Positions 18,296 through 27,161 of a stretch of 64,000 bases of DNA are shown here, piece after piece; within the stretch, counting starts at the first letter, position 1, and every line of letters starts with the position of its first letter. The position numbers were made by a program, and so were the translations under genes. The notes beneath the pieces were generated by a model. The model was not told the origin of the DNA. It saw only the letters and a list, made by a program, of their open reading frames with translations, and did not search any database. Location of the stretch: NCBI GenBank assembly GCA_023819375.1, contig JAMWDI010000001.1:295685-359684 (forward strand), read 5' to 3'. Source of the DNA: Candidatus Omnitrophota bacterium (lineage in GTDB: Bacteria; Ratteibacteria; UBA8468; B48-G9; JAFGKM01).

Positions 18296-19081
18296 ATGAA
18301 AATAATTGTATGTATTAAACAAGTTCCTGAAGGATTAGATGTAAAGGTAGATCCTGAAACAAAAAGAATTGTAAGAGAAGGAGTTAAAAGTATTATTAAT
18401 CCCTATGATCTTTACGCTATTGAAGAAGGAATAAGATTGAAAGAAAGATTTGGAGGAGAAACTTGGGTAATTTCTATGGGGCCCCTACAAGCAGAAAGTG
18501 CAATAAGGGAAGCAATTGGGATGGGTATTGATTATGGAGTTCTTTTAAGTGACAAAAAATTTGCAGGTAGTGATACTCTTGCAACTTCATATACTCTTTC
18601 TCTTGGAATTAAAAAAATAGGAAATTTTGATATTATAATATGTGGGAGAGAAACATTGGATGGAAGTACAGGGCAGGTTGGTCCAGGTATTGCAGAACAT
18701 CTTGGAATTCCTTATATATCTTATGTGAGCAAAATTATTGATATTAAGGATGGAATAATTGAATGTAAAAGATTGATGGAAGACCACTATGAAATTGTAA
18801 AAACTAAAATTCCTGTTTTAATTACTGTAATAAAGGAAATTAATGAACCAAGAATACCTTCCTTAAAGAATATGCTAAGGGCTAAAAAAATTGATATTCC
18901 TATTTGGAATGCTGAATCTCTTCAAGGAAATGAAACGTTTTTCGGACAAGATGGTTCTCCAACTCGTGTTATAGATGTATGGACACATACTATTAAAAAA
19001 GAGGGAAGAAAAATTGAAGGAGATCCTGAAAAACTTGCTGATGAAATAATTTCTGAACTAAAAAAAATAGGAGTGGTTTAG
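18296..19081 (+). CDS. etfB: Electron transfer flavoprotein, beta subunit
   Basis: Forms with EtfA a flavin- and nucleotide-binding electron carrier. The start MKIIVCIKQVPEG, the AIREAIGMGIDYGVLLSD segment, DIIICGRETLDGSTGQVGP and the adenine-loop region VLITVIKEINEPRIPS are typical. At 261 residues it is full length. The downstream etfA starts on the next base. The ETLDGSTGQ wording is the usual EtfB signature; whether this pair bifurcates electrons cannot be told by eye. Confidence 0.93.
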   Translation: MKIIVCIKQVPEGLDVKVDPETKRIVREGVKSIINPYDLYAIEEGIRLKERFGGETWVISMGPLQAESAIREAIGMGIDYGVLLSDKKFAGSDTLATSYTLSLGIKKIGNFDIIICGRETLDGSTGQVGPGIAEHLGIPYISYVSKIIDIKDGIIECKRLMEDHYEIVKTKIPVLITVIKEINEPRIPSLKNMLRAKKIDIPIWNAESLQGNETFFGQDGSPTRVIDVWTHTIKKEGRKIEGDPEKLADEIISELKKIGVV

Positions 19082-20266
19082 ATGAAAATAAAAATAATTT
19101 ATGAAAATTGTGATTTATGTAAATTATGTATAGAAAATTGTCCTTTTGGGGCAATTGTGATAAAAGGAAATAAAATAGAAATAAATGAAAATTGCTCTTT
19201 ATGTGGATTATGTATTAAAGTCTGCCCCAAAAATGTTTTAATTAAAGAAGAAGAAAAGGAAGAAAAAAGGGATTTGAGCGAATATAAAGGGATATGGTTT
19301 TTTGCTGAAACAAAAGAAGGAAATATTGCTTCTGTTTCTTATGAAATGCTTTCTGCTTCAAAAAAATTGAAAAAGAAATTAAATCAGGAAATATGTGCTG
19401 TTCTTTTTGGCAAAAATATAAAGGAAAAAGCAGAAGAATTAATAAAAAGAGGAACTGAAAAGGTTTATGTTATTGACGATGAAATATTTTGTAATTTTTC
19501 AGAAGAGGTATATTCTACTGCCCTTGCCTATTTGATAAAAAAATATAAGCCAAACATACTTATCGCAGGTGCTACAATGATTGGAAGAAGTTTCATCCCA
19601 TCTGTTGCTGTAAAAGTAAAAACAGGACTTACTGCAGATTGTACAGATGTTGATATAGATGATGAAACTGGTCTTTTAGTCCAAACAAGACCCACTTTTG
19701 GTGGAAACTTGATGGCAAAAATTATATGTGAAAAACATAGGCCACAGATGGCCACTATAAGACCTAAAATTTTCAATATCGCAGAAGAAGAAAATAATAT
19801 AAATGGTGAAATAATAGAAGAAAAAATTGAATTTGAAATAGACAAAAGAATTGAAATATGTGGAAGAGAAAGAATTGAAAATGTTGTTGATCTTCAAGAA
19901 GCAGAAATAATTGTTTCAGGAGGGAGAGGATTAAAAGAAGGGAAAAATTTTGAAATTATAAGGGAACTGGCTGAATTACTCGGTGGTGCAGTCGGTGCTT
20001 CCCGTGCTGCTGTAGATTCTGGTTGGATTGGATATCCCCATCAAGTTGGTCAAACAGGAAAAACAGTAAAACCAAAAGTTTATATTGCGTGTGGGATATC
20101 AGGAGCAATTCAACACCTTGCTGGGATGCAGACATCCGATTATATAATTGCTATTAATAAGGATCCAGAGGCTCCTATTTTTAAAGTAGCAAATCTTGGA
20201 GTTGTTGGAGACTTATTTGAAATTTTACCTGTTTTAATTAAAAAATTGAAAGAAATTAGGAGGTAA
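19082..20266 (+). CDS. etfA: Electron transfer flavoprotein, alpha subunit with N-terminal ferredoxin domain
   Basis: Residues 1-55 carry two 4Fe-4S motifs, CDLCKLCIENCPFGAI and CSLCGLCIKVCPKNVL, fused to a standard EtfA. The FAD domain shows ILIAGATMIGRSF, TGLTADCTD, the SGGRGLKEGKNF loop, VGASRAAVDSGW, VGQTGKTVKPKVYIACGISG and a closing AINKDPEAPIF. Ferredoxin-fused EtfA is known from anaerobes where Etf links to iron-sulfur redox partners. It is followed after 2 nt by an ATPase subunit gene, so this redox carrier and the rotary ATPase are likely co-transcribed. Confidence 0.93.
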   Translation: MKIKIIYENCDLCKLCIENCPFGAIVIKGNKIEINENCSLCGLCIKVCPKNVLIKEEEKEEKRDLSEYKGIWFFAETKEGNIASVSYEMLSASKKLKKKLNQEICAVLFGKNIKEKAEELIKRGTEKVYVIDDEIFCNFSEEVYSTALAYLIKKYKPNILIAGATMIGRSFIPSVAVKVKTGLTADCTDVDIDDETGLLVQTRPTFGGNLMAKIICEKHRPQMATIRPKIFNIAEEENNINGEIIEEKIEFEIDKRIEICGRERIENVVDLQEAEIIVSGGRGLKEGKNFEIIRELAELLGGAVGASRAAVDSGWIGYPHQVGQTGKTVKPKVYIACGISGAIQHLAGMQTSDYIIAINKDPEAPIFKVANLGVVGDLFEILPVLIKKLKEIRR

Positions 20267-20268
20267 AA

Positions 20269-20742
20269 ATGGAAATTGGACTTATTTATTCATTACTAGG
20301 TGCAGCAATAGCAATTTTTTTCTGTGGAGCAGGTTCAAGTATAGGAATAGGTTATGTTGGTAAAGAAGCCAATGGAGTTTTATCAGAAGAACCAGAAAAA
20401 TTTGGAACAATGCTTTTACTTGTTGCTCTACCCGGAACTCAGGGAATTTATGGATTTTTAACAGGATTCCTTGTTATGATGAAAATTGGTATTTTGGGAG
20501 GACAGATACCTTCAATTTCACCATCTCAGGGACTTGAAATATTGATTGCCTGTTTACCAATAGCAATATCTGGTTTAGTTTCAGCAATCCATCAAGGAAA
20601 AGTTTGTGCTTCTGGAATTTCTGTTGCCTCAAAACATCCAGAAGCAAGTATGAGAGCTCTTGTATATGGCGCCCTTGTAGAAACATATGCAGTGTTAGGT
20701 CTTGTTGCTTCAATATTTTTACTTATGGGAGTTAAGATATAA
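20269..20742 (+). CDS. ntpK: V/A-type ATPase membrane rotor subunit K (proteolipid)
   Basis: A double-hairpin proteolipid of 157 residues with four hydrophobic helices. Two related glycine-rich hairpins are seen (IAIFFCGAGSSIGIGYVGKE and the ISGLVSAIHQGKVCASGISV half), and LVETYAVLGLVASIFLL carries the conserved ion-binding Glu in helix four. The matching position in the first hairpin reads LLVALPGTQGIYG with no acidic residue, so one carboxylate per subunit is expected. GGAGGTAAAA precedes the ATG. It overlaps subunit E by one base (TAATG). Confidence 0.92.
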   Translation: MEIGLIYSLLGAAIAIFFCGAGSSIGIGYVGKEANGVLSEEPEKFGTMLLLVALPGTQGIYGFLTGFLVMMKIGILGGQIPSISPSQGLEILIACLPIAISGLVSAIHQGKVCASGISVASKHPEASMRALVYGALVETYAVLGLVASIFLLMGVKI

Positions 20743-21299
20743 TGGTGGAAAAACTTATTAAAAAACTGATTGAAGAAAGTAAATTGAAAGCAGAAAAAAT
20801 TATTGAAGAAGGTAAAAAAGAATATGAAAAAAAATTAAAAGAAGAAAAAGAAAAAGTATTGTTTGAAATTGAAAAAGAATTAAAAAGAGAGAAGGAAAAA
20901 ATAGATAAAGAAATTGAAAAAGAAATTGTAATTTTTAATCTGGAAAAAGAAAAAGAAATCCTTGAATTAAAGAATGAACTTATTAAAAAAATTGAGGAAA
21001 AAATTGAAGAAAAATTCAATGAATTTTTAAATGAAAATATGGAAAAAATTATAAAAAATATCATTGAAAATTCAAATGAAAAAAATTTAGAAATTTTTGT
21101 GCCTTTAGGGAAAAAAATAATGATAGATTTACCAGTAGAAAATGACAAAAATTTAAAAAATTCTTTCAGAATAAAAAGTACTAACTGGGAAATAGAATTT
21201 TCTTGGGCAACTGTAAAAAATATTTTTGAGAGTAAAATTAAAGAATTGGCAAATAAGTTAATTTTCCATGAGGAAAAATTTACTAATAAGAAAACTTAA
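20742..21299 (+). CDS. ntpE: V/A-type ATPase peripheral stalk subunit E
   Basis: 185 residues, strongly charged and Lys/Glu-rich. Residues 1 to about 110 form an almost unbroken coiled coil (KAEKIIEEGKKEYEKKLKEE), then a small alpha/beta head. This matches subunit E, the outer stalk that holds the A3B3 head. Sequence identity in this family is always low; the call depends on the fold pattern and the position between K and C. Its 3' end overlaps the uracil-DNA glycosylase start by 32 nt. Confidence 0.8.
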   Translation: MVEKLIKKLIEESKLKAEKIIEEGKKEYEKKLKEEKEKVLFEIEKELKREKEKIDKEIEKEIVIFNLEKEKEILELKNELIKKIEEKIEEKFNEFLNENMEKIIKNIIENSNEKNLEIFVPLGKKIMIDLPVENDKNLKNSFRIKSTNWEIEFSWATVKNIFESKIKELANKLIFHEEKFTNKKT

Positions 21300-21852
21300 A
21301 GAAGAAGTAGAAAATTGTCATAATTGCAACCTACATAAAGGAAGGAAAAATGTTGTTTTTGGCTCAGGAAATATTTATTCAAAAATATTGTTCATTGGAG
21401 AAGCACCTGGAAAAAATGAAGATGAAAAAGGAATTCCATTCTGTGGAAAAGCAGGAAAGATTCTGGACAATCTTTTGGATTTAATAAATTTGAAAAGGGA
21501 AAATATATTTATAACAAATGTTGTAAAATGTAGGCCTCCTAAAAACAGAAAACCAAAAGAAGAAGAAATAGAAAAATGCAAAAAGTACCTTGAAAAACAA
21601 ATTGAAATAATAAATCCCAAGATAATATGCTGTCTTGGAGAGATTGCTTTAAAATTTATTTTTGAAAAATTTAAAATAAAGAAAAAAGCCAAGATAAATG
21701 AAATTCATGGGAAGGTTATAGATGTTAGTGAAAAGAAAATTATCCCATTATTTCATCCTGCTTATGCGGTTTATAATCCTAAAAAATTTGAAATTATGAA
21801 AAAAGACTTTATTAATTTGAAGGATTTGCTATGTTTGATATTTATTTTTTGA
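21268..21852 (+). CDS. Family-4 uracil-DNA glycosylase
   Basis: Removes uracil from DNA. The first two cluster cysteines are in NCHNCNLHKGR, motif A is FIGEAPGKNEDEKGIPFCGK, and later VVKCRPPKNRKPKEEE and CKKYLEKQ give the remaining cysteine region. PLFHPAYAVYNP is the C-terminal HPA motif. The iron-sulfur cysteine pattern separates type 4 from types 1-3. It is embedded between ATPase subunits E and C with overlaps of 32 and 22 nt, so it is translated from the ATPase message. That position is unusual for a DNA repair enzyme. Confidence 0.9.
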   Translation: MRKNLLIRKLKEEVENCHNCNLHKGRKNVVFGSGNIYSKILFIGEAPGKNEDEKGIPFCGKAGKILDNLLDLINLKRENIFITNVVKCRPPKNRKPKEEEIEKCKKYLEKQIEIINPKIICCLGEIALKFIFEKFKIKKKAKINEIHGKVIDVSEKKIIPLFHPAYAVYNPKKFEIMKKDFINLKDLLCLIFIF

Positions 21853-22751
21853 GTGGAAAAATTTCTTCACTTGAAAAAAAATTTATTGATTATGAGAAAT
21901 TAAAAAAATTAATTGAAAGTAAAACAATTGAAGAATTTCTGGATTTACTTGAAGGTACATTTTTTAAAATTCCAAAATCTATTTCACATCCAGATGAAAT
22001 AATAAACTATTTTGAAGAAGAAAGAAAAAAATTGATTGAGGAAATTGATAATCTATTTGAAGAATATTTGAAAATATTTTTTCTTTTAAAATATGACTAT
22101 TTTAATCTTGCCTGTCTAATTGAAAACAGAGAATTTTTTTCTCACTATGGAACAGTTAATTTTTACATATTAAAGGAAGCGATAGAAAAAAGAGATTTTT
22201 CAAAGATACCATCATATCTCATAAATGCTTTTGAAGTTTTAAAACTAAAAAAAGAAATTGGAGAAAAACTTCTATTGTTAAAAATTGATTATTATAAAAA
22301 TTTTTATAAAATTTCAGAAAATATCTCCCCTTTAATTAGAGATTATGCGAAAATTGAAATTGATTTTGCAAATATTTATACATATTTTAATAAAAAAATC
22401 TCTGGTGAAGCGGTCAAAATTGAGGACTTAATTGAAAATGGAAATATTAAAAAAGAGTTCTTTCTTGAAGAAAGTAATCTTTTTAAAAATTTAACTTCTA
22501 TTTACAAAAAAATCTCTCTACCATTAAGTGAAGAAAATATTGAAATAGAAAAACACAAAATTATTGTTGACTTTATTAAAATTGGCAGAATTAAACCTGA
22601 TTCAATAGAGAAAATATTATTCTTTTACATTGCAAGAGAAATTGAAATTGAGAATGTTCAACGATTATGCCTTTCTAAATTTTATAAACTTGATTATGAA
22701 ATTTTGAAAAAAATATCAATAATACCTTACCAGTACAAATGGAAAGTTTAA
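21831..22751 (+). CDS. ntpC: V/A-type ATPase subunit C
   Basis: Subunit C (the d/AC39-like cap of the rotor) is a 300-odd residue helical protein built from three similar helical bundles. This protein is 306 residues, almost all helical, and opens with YFLSGKISSLEKKFIDYEKL and TIEEFLDLLEGTFF, the family's repeated pattern. NLACLIENREF and ENVQRLCLSKFYKL follow the same logic. Similarity is modest, so order beside K and E is part of the evidence. Subunits I, B and D are absent from the window. Confidence 0.78.
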   Translation: MFDIYFLSGKISSLEKKFIDYEKLKKLIESKTIEEFLDLLEGTFFKIPKSISHPDEIINYFEEERKKLIEEIDNLFEEYLKIFFLLKYDYFNLACLIENREFFSHYGTVNFYILKEAIEKRDFSKIPSYLINAFEVLKLKKEIGEKLLLLKIDYYKNFYKISENISPLIRDYAKIEIDFANIYTYFNKKISGEAVKIEDLIENGNIKKEFFLEESNLFKNLTSIYKKISLPLSEENIEIEKHKIIVDFIKIGRIKPDSIEKILFFYIAREIEIENVQRLCLSKFYKLDYEILKKISIIPYQYKWKV

Positions 22752-22874
22752 AATGAAAACCAATGAAAATTGTAATAAAAGCACAAACCGCTTAGACAAA
22801 TTTGTATTTTACATCCCAAATTGATAAACTCATTTATAGAATATAGAGAGGAATTTTATAAAAAGGGGGGCAAA

Positions 22875-24038
22875 ATGAAAAATATATTATTTGATCTGTG
22901 TAAGATAAAAAAAGCAAAAACAAAAAGAATATCAAGTTATGATATTGAAGGGAGAAATAAAGATTACTGGATAATAGAACCAGAAGAAACAAAATTGATT
23001 GCTGAAATAGAAGGACCTGGATGTATAACTCATATATGGATGACACAGTCTGGTTCTCCTTTTATGTATAGAGAAGTAATTTTAAAATTTTATTGGGATG
23101 ACGAAGAAAATCCAAGTATACTTGTTCCTCTTGGTGATTTTTTCTGTCTTGGCCATTCTCTCGTCAACTCTTTCTGTTCTCTACCCTTTTCAGCCTCAAC
23201 TTCTACTCCTTATAAATTTGGTGGTCTGTGTGCTTTAAACTGTTATTTACCTATGCCTTTTAGAAAAAAAGCAAGAATTGAAATTAAAAATGAAGGAAAA
23301 GAACTTTACAAACAATACTTTTATATTGACTATGAAATTTATGAAGATGATTTAGAAGAAAATGTAGCATATTTACATTCTTGCTGGAGAAGAGAAAACC
23401 CAACTCCTGGCTGGGGTCCTGAAATTCCTGTAAACTCATCAGAATCAGATATAGTTAACAAAGAAGAAATTGCATACAAAAATAATTATGAAATTCTCTA
23501 TGCAGAAGGTATTGGTCATTATATTGGATGCAATATTTCAGTAACAAATTTTCATGGAACATGGTGGGGAGAAGGAGATGACATGATATGGGTTGATGGA
23601 TATAAATGGCCCCCTGATTTACATGGTACAGGAAGTGAAGATTATTTCAACCAGGCCTATGGAATGCAAAATAATGCCTTTTTATTTAATGGTTCTTCTA
23701 TATTTGAAGGTTTTTCTATTTTTGGAAACAACCTCTATGATGGCAATTTTCGGGGTGGATATCAAACATCCTATGTTTTTCATATTACAAATCCAATCCA
23801 TTTTAAAAAATCAATAAAGGTAACAATTGAAGCAGGTCATGGAAATCACACACAAAATGATTACTCTTCAACTGCTTATTGGTATCAATTAGAACCACAT
23901 ATAAAATTTGATATTTTGCCAGTTGAAAAGAGATACCCTGTCTTACTTTCTTTTATAAATCCAGATTCATTAAAAACAGAAAAAAGAAAATTGATTATAA
24001 CCTCTGAAATGGAAGAAATGAAAAGAAAGAAAAAATGA
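22875..24038 (+). CDS. GH172 (DUF2961) family glycoside hydrolase-like protein
   Basis: DUF2961 proteins form a beta-jelly-roll family of carbohydrate enzymes (difructose-anhydride and arabinofuranosidase activities are known). Visible landmarks are GPGCITHIWMT near the N-terminus, PLGDFFCLGHS, the LHGTGSEDYFNQAYG motif with the acidic residues of the family, and FHITNPIHFKKS. I start at the ATG at 22875, 387 residues, because GGGGGG lies 4 nt before it; the longer frame has no such site. No signal peptide, so it probably acts in the cytoplasm. It overlaps the next gene by 4 nt. Confidence 0.85.
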   Translation: MKNILFDLCKIKKAKTKRISSYDIEGRNKDYWIIEPEETKLIAEIEGPGCITHIWMTQSGSPFMYREVILKFYWDDEENPSILVPLGDFFCLGHSLVNSFCSLPFSASTSTPYKFGGLCALNCYLPMPFRKKARIEIKNEGKELYKQYFYIDYEIYEDDLEENVAYLHSCWRRENPTPGWGPEIPVNSSESDIVNKEEIAYKNNYEILYAEGIGHYIGCNISVTNFHGTWWGEGDDMIWVDGYKWPPDLHGTGSEDYFNQAYGMQNNAFLFNGSSIFEGFSIFGNNLYDGNFRGGYQTSYVFHITNPIHFKKSIKVTIEAGHGNHTQNDYSSTAYWYQLEPHIKFDILPVEKRYPVLLSFINPDSLKTEKRKLIITSEMEEMKRKKK

Positions 24039-24826
24039 AAATTATAGATATACATACTCATGCTTTTCCTGATAATTTAGCAGAAAAGGCAATACCATTA
24101 CTTGAAGAAGAAGGCAAAATCAAGGCAAAACTTGATGGAAAAATATCTTCCTTAATTTCTTCTATGAATAAAAATGGTATAGAAAAAAGTGTAATATGCT
24201 CAATTGCAACAAAAGTATCCCAGTATGGTTCAATACTAAAATGGTCAAAAGAAATAAAATCAAATAGAATAATTCCTTTTCCCTCATTTCATCCAGACGA
24301 TCCTTTCTATACTGAAAGAATTGAAGAAATAAAAAGAGAAGGTTTTAAGGGAATAAAACTTCATCCATATTACCAGAATTTTATTATTGACGAAGAAAAA
24401 ATGATGAAAATTTACGATAAAATATATAAAGAGAATTTAATTTTAGTTTTACACACAGGTTTTGATTTTGCTTTTGAAAGAATAAGAATTGCAGATCCTG
24501 AAAAAATAATCAATATTAAAAAGACTTTTCCAAAATTGAAATTGATCACAACTCATCTTGGTGCTTGGGAAGATTGGGACAATGTAGAAAAATATATGAT
24601 TGGAAAAGAAATTTATATGGAAATATCTTTCTCACTTGAATTTCTCAACAAAGAAAAAGCAAAGAAAATGATTATGTCTCATCCATCAGATTATATTTTA
24701 TTTGGCTCTGATTCTCCCTGGACAGATCAGGGAGAAACATTAAAACTCTTAAAAGATTTAAAATTGCCTTGTGAAATTGAAGAAAAAATATTATACTTTA
24801 ATGCAAAAAAATTATTAGGTGAGTAA
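24035..24826 (+). CDS. Amidohydrolase_2-family TIM-barrel hydrolase
   Basis: A 263-residue amidohydrolase-like protein. The metal-binding start IIDIHTHAFPD (HxH), GIKLHPYY, LVLHTGF (H), LITTHLGAW (H) and the terminal FGSDSPWT (D) are the five metal-site strands of the superfamily. This subgroup includes decarboxylases and lactonases of aromatic or sugar acids. It overlaps the GH172 gene (ATGA) and precedes a UroD-like gene by 2 nt, so the three form one unit. Substrate unknown. Confidence 0.82.
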   Translation: MKIIDIHTHAFPDNLAEKAIPLLEEEGKIKAKLDGKISSLISSMNKNGIEKSVICSIATKVSQYGSILKWSKEIKSNRIIPFPSFHPDDPFYTERIEEIKREGFKGIKLHPYYQNFIIDEEKMMKIYDKIYKENLILVLHTGFDFAFERIRIADPEKIINIKKTFPKLKLITTHLGAWEDWDNVEKYMIGKEIYMEISFSLEFLNKEKAKKMIMSHPSDYILFGSDSPWTDQGETLKLLKDLKLPCEIEEKILYFNAKKLLGE

Positions 24827-24828
24827 AA

Positions 24829-25884
24829 ATGACGCAACTTGAAATTTTTAAGATGACAGTTAATCATAAACCCCATGATAAATTCCTTTATTATGCAAAA
24901 TTTACTCCTTATTTAAAAGAAAAATTATGTGAAAAATATGGAATAAAAGAATCGGAAATTTATGATTTTTTTGGATTTTTCAATCCTGTTTATGTTCAAC
25001 CAGAAATTAAAAAGAGAGAAATTGATTTTTCAAAGTATTACACAGACATTGAAATACCTGAAGGTGCCTTCATAAATTCTCTTGGTGTTCTTGAAATTCC
25101 TGCAAAATATTACCATTTTACAGGTTATATAAGTCCCTTAAGAAATGCAAAATCTTTAAAAGAAATAGAAGAATTCCCTTTTCCTGAACCAGATGATTTT
25201 AGTTTAGGGGATATGAAAAATTTAGTTGAGGAGGCACATAAAAATGGCAAAGTTGCTGTTTGTGTTGTTGGACATATTTACGAAGATTCATGGCAGGTAA
25301 GAGGTTATGAAGAATTTTTAATTGATATGATTGAAAAACCTTCTTTTTGTGAATATATACTTGATAAATTTACAGAGAGAAATGTGAAAATAGCCCAACT
25401 TTCAGCAGAAAGTGGAGTTGACTATATCATTACTGGTGATGATGTTGCAAACCAAAGGTCCCTTATGTTTTCCAAAGAAATGTGGAAAAAATTTATGATG
25501 TCAAGATGGAAGAAAGTTTATGACAAAGCCAAAAGTATAAAACCAGATATACAGATTTGGTATCATAGTGATGGGAATATAGAGAACATAATTCCAGAAT
25601 TAATTGAAATTGGAGTTACTATTTTAAACCCACTCCAACCAGAATGTATGGATATATACAAACTTAAAAAAGAATATGGCAAATATCTCGTATTTGACGG
25701 AACTATAGGCACACAATCCACTATGCCTTTTGGAAAACCAGAAGAGATAAAAAAATTAATAAAAGAAAGAAAAGAAAAACTTGGATATGATGGTGCTTTA
25801 ATTTTGTCACCAACCCATATTCTTGAACCTGAAGTTCCTATTGAAAATATTGAAGCGTTTATAGAGGCATCCAGAACTATCTGA
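24829..25884 (+). CDS. Uroporphyrinogen-decarboxylase-fold protein (MtaA/CmuA-like)
   Basis: A 351-residue TIM-barrel protein of the UroD superfamily. GVDYIITGDDVANQRS, WYHSDGNIENIIPELIEIG and ILNPLQPECMDI are characteristic strands, and FDGTIGTQSTMPFG is the C-terminal ligand loop. It lacks the N-terminal substrate-arginine motif of heme UroD. Many such members in uncultured bacteria are found in sugar clusters and their reaction is unknown; some relatives are methyltransferases. It ends exactly where the opposite-strand PHP gene ends. A paralogue is at 31023-32171. Confidence 0.78.
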   Translation: MTQLEIFKMTVNHKPHDKFLYYAKFTPYLKEKLCEKYGIKESEIYDFFGFFNPVYVQPEIKKREIDFSKYYTDIEIPEGAFINSLGVLEIPAKYYHFTGYISPLRNAKSLKEIEEFPFPEPDDFSLGDMKNLVEEAHKNGKVAVCVVGHIYEDSWQVRGYEEFLIDMIEKPSFCEYILDKFTERNVKIAQLSAESGVDYIITGDDVANQRSLMFSKEMWKKFMMSRWKKVYDKAKSIKPDIQIWYHSDGNIENIIPELIEIGVTILNPLQPECMDIYKLKKEYGKYLVFDGTIGTQSTMPFGKPEEIKKLIKERKEKLGYDGALILSPTHILEPEVPIENIEAFIEASRTI

Positions 25885-26883
25885 TTATTGTAAAGAGTTT
25901 CTTGTCCTTTTTATTCCAAATGGATTTAAATAAATAAAACCCTTTTTACCAAAAATTTCAACTCTTAAATATTTTTCTATTTTAGGATTTTCTTTATAAT
26001 TTAATTTATTCCCCTCCCCTATTATTTTTCCATTTGAAATCCATTTTATTTTCTTATAATTCTTTGCTAATATCTTAATTTCTCCTTTTGTTTCATCAAC
26101 AATTATTTTTTCTAAATAAGGCATATCATACCCAAAAATTGCTGAACATATATAAAATCTACCTTCTTTCATCGCTTCTTTTATTTCATTTTCATCCAAT
26201 TCATTAAGTAAAAATATATTCCAGTTTACAGAAAGGTGGGTTATTTTATGAAAATCATCATTTCCAAACCCCCAGACAGGTCTTTCTGGCATCGTCCTTG
26301 AAAGAATTTCATCCCAAATATCAGTATCTCCATAAACTTTATCCTTTTGAGCAGATGTATTTAAAACTTCTACACCTATAAGATTTTTATATTTTTTAAA
26401 AAAATTCACATACCAATCTATTTCCTTATTATATCTTCCAGGATGGGCAAAAATAGAAATCCCCTCTTTTTGAGATATAAGATTTAAAATTTCATTTTCA
26501 TCTAAGTTTTCTATATTTTCAGAAATAACAAATGAAAAATATCCAAGGATATGATGTTGATTTTTACCAAATTCAATACCTTTTATCAAAAAAATATCTT
26601 TTTCATTTTCAGGATATGTTAGTTTGTTATGGTCTGTAATTGAAAGAATTGAATAGCCCTTCTTTTTATATAAAAAGATAACCCTTTCAATCGGTTCCTT
26701 TCCATCACTTTCCTTTGTATGTGTGTGAAGATTTGTCTTATATCTATTTACTTTTTCCCAGTTTACATTCTTATATGGATTTGTAAGAAGAATATTTTCA
26801 GAAGGGACATATTTGATTTCTGCACAATTATTGAAAAATAAAAAAATCAGAATCAATATGTAATATTTTTTCATAAGTTTCAT
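25885..26883 (-). CDS. Membrane-anchored PHP-domain protein
   Basis: A paralogue of the cytoplasmic PHP protein at 16379-17245, with the same motif series: NLHTHTKESDG, SITDHNKLT, GIEFGKNQHHILG, IFAHPGRY and GFGNDDFHK. I take the ATG at 26883, giving a hydrophobic start KKYYILILIFLFFNNCAEI; the Cys after it may be lipidated, but NNC is not a canonical lipobox. A longer start at 26940 would place 19 basic residues before the signal, which seems unlikely. Probably a periplasmic phosphoesterase or sugar phosphatase; substrate unknown. Confidence 0.75.
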   Translation of the reverse strand: MKLMKKYYILILIFLFFNNCAEIKYVPSENILLTNPYKNVNWEKVNRYKTNLHTHTKESDGKEPIERVIFLYKKKGYSILSITDHNKLTYPENEKDIFLIKGIEFGKNQHHILGYFSFVISENIENLDENEILNLISQKEGISIFAHPGRYNKEIDWYVNFFKKYKNLIGVEVLNTSAQKDKVYGDTDIWDEILSRTMPERPVWGFGNDDFHKITHLSVNWNIFLLNELDENEIKEAMKEGRFYICSAIFGYDMPYLEKIIVDETKGEIKILAKNYKKIKWISNGKIIGEGNKLNYKENPKIEKYLRVEIFGKKGFIYLNPFGIKRTRNSLQ

Positions 26884-27142
26884 AATTTTATACTTTTTAA
26901 ATTTTAAAGGCAATTTTAATTTTTGCTTCAAATTTGGCAATAATTCCAGATATAAAACAAAAGATTTACTTGAAAATTAGAAAATTGAAGTTGTTATGAT
27001 TTATTCAAAAAGGGTATAAGAAAACTAAAAATATGGAAATTGAAGAAAAATTGACATTACAGAACAATATCTCCTTTCACATTTAAAAGCACTTATAAAT
27101 ATAACAAAATTGCTTAATAACAGTGAAGAACTTATTTTAAAA

Positions 27143-27151
27143 TGATATAAT
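27143..27151 (+). promoter_or_regulatory. Extended -10 promoter directly before tilS
   Basis: TGATATAAT (TGn plus TATAAT) ends 10 nt before the tilS ATG, and no Shine-Dalgarno site or convincing -35 is present. Transcription should start about 4 nt before the ATG. The rest of 26884-27161 is AT-rich with no supported gene. Confidence 0.55.
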
Positions 27152-27161
27152 AAAAATTAAA

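Noticed and set aside
27010-27144. Open stretch DITEQYLLSHLKALINITKL before tilS
   Set aside because: Protein-like but has no start codon and is only about 30 codons; may be a remnant or chance.
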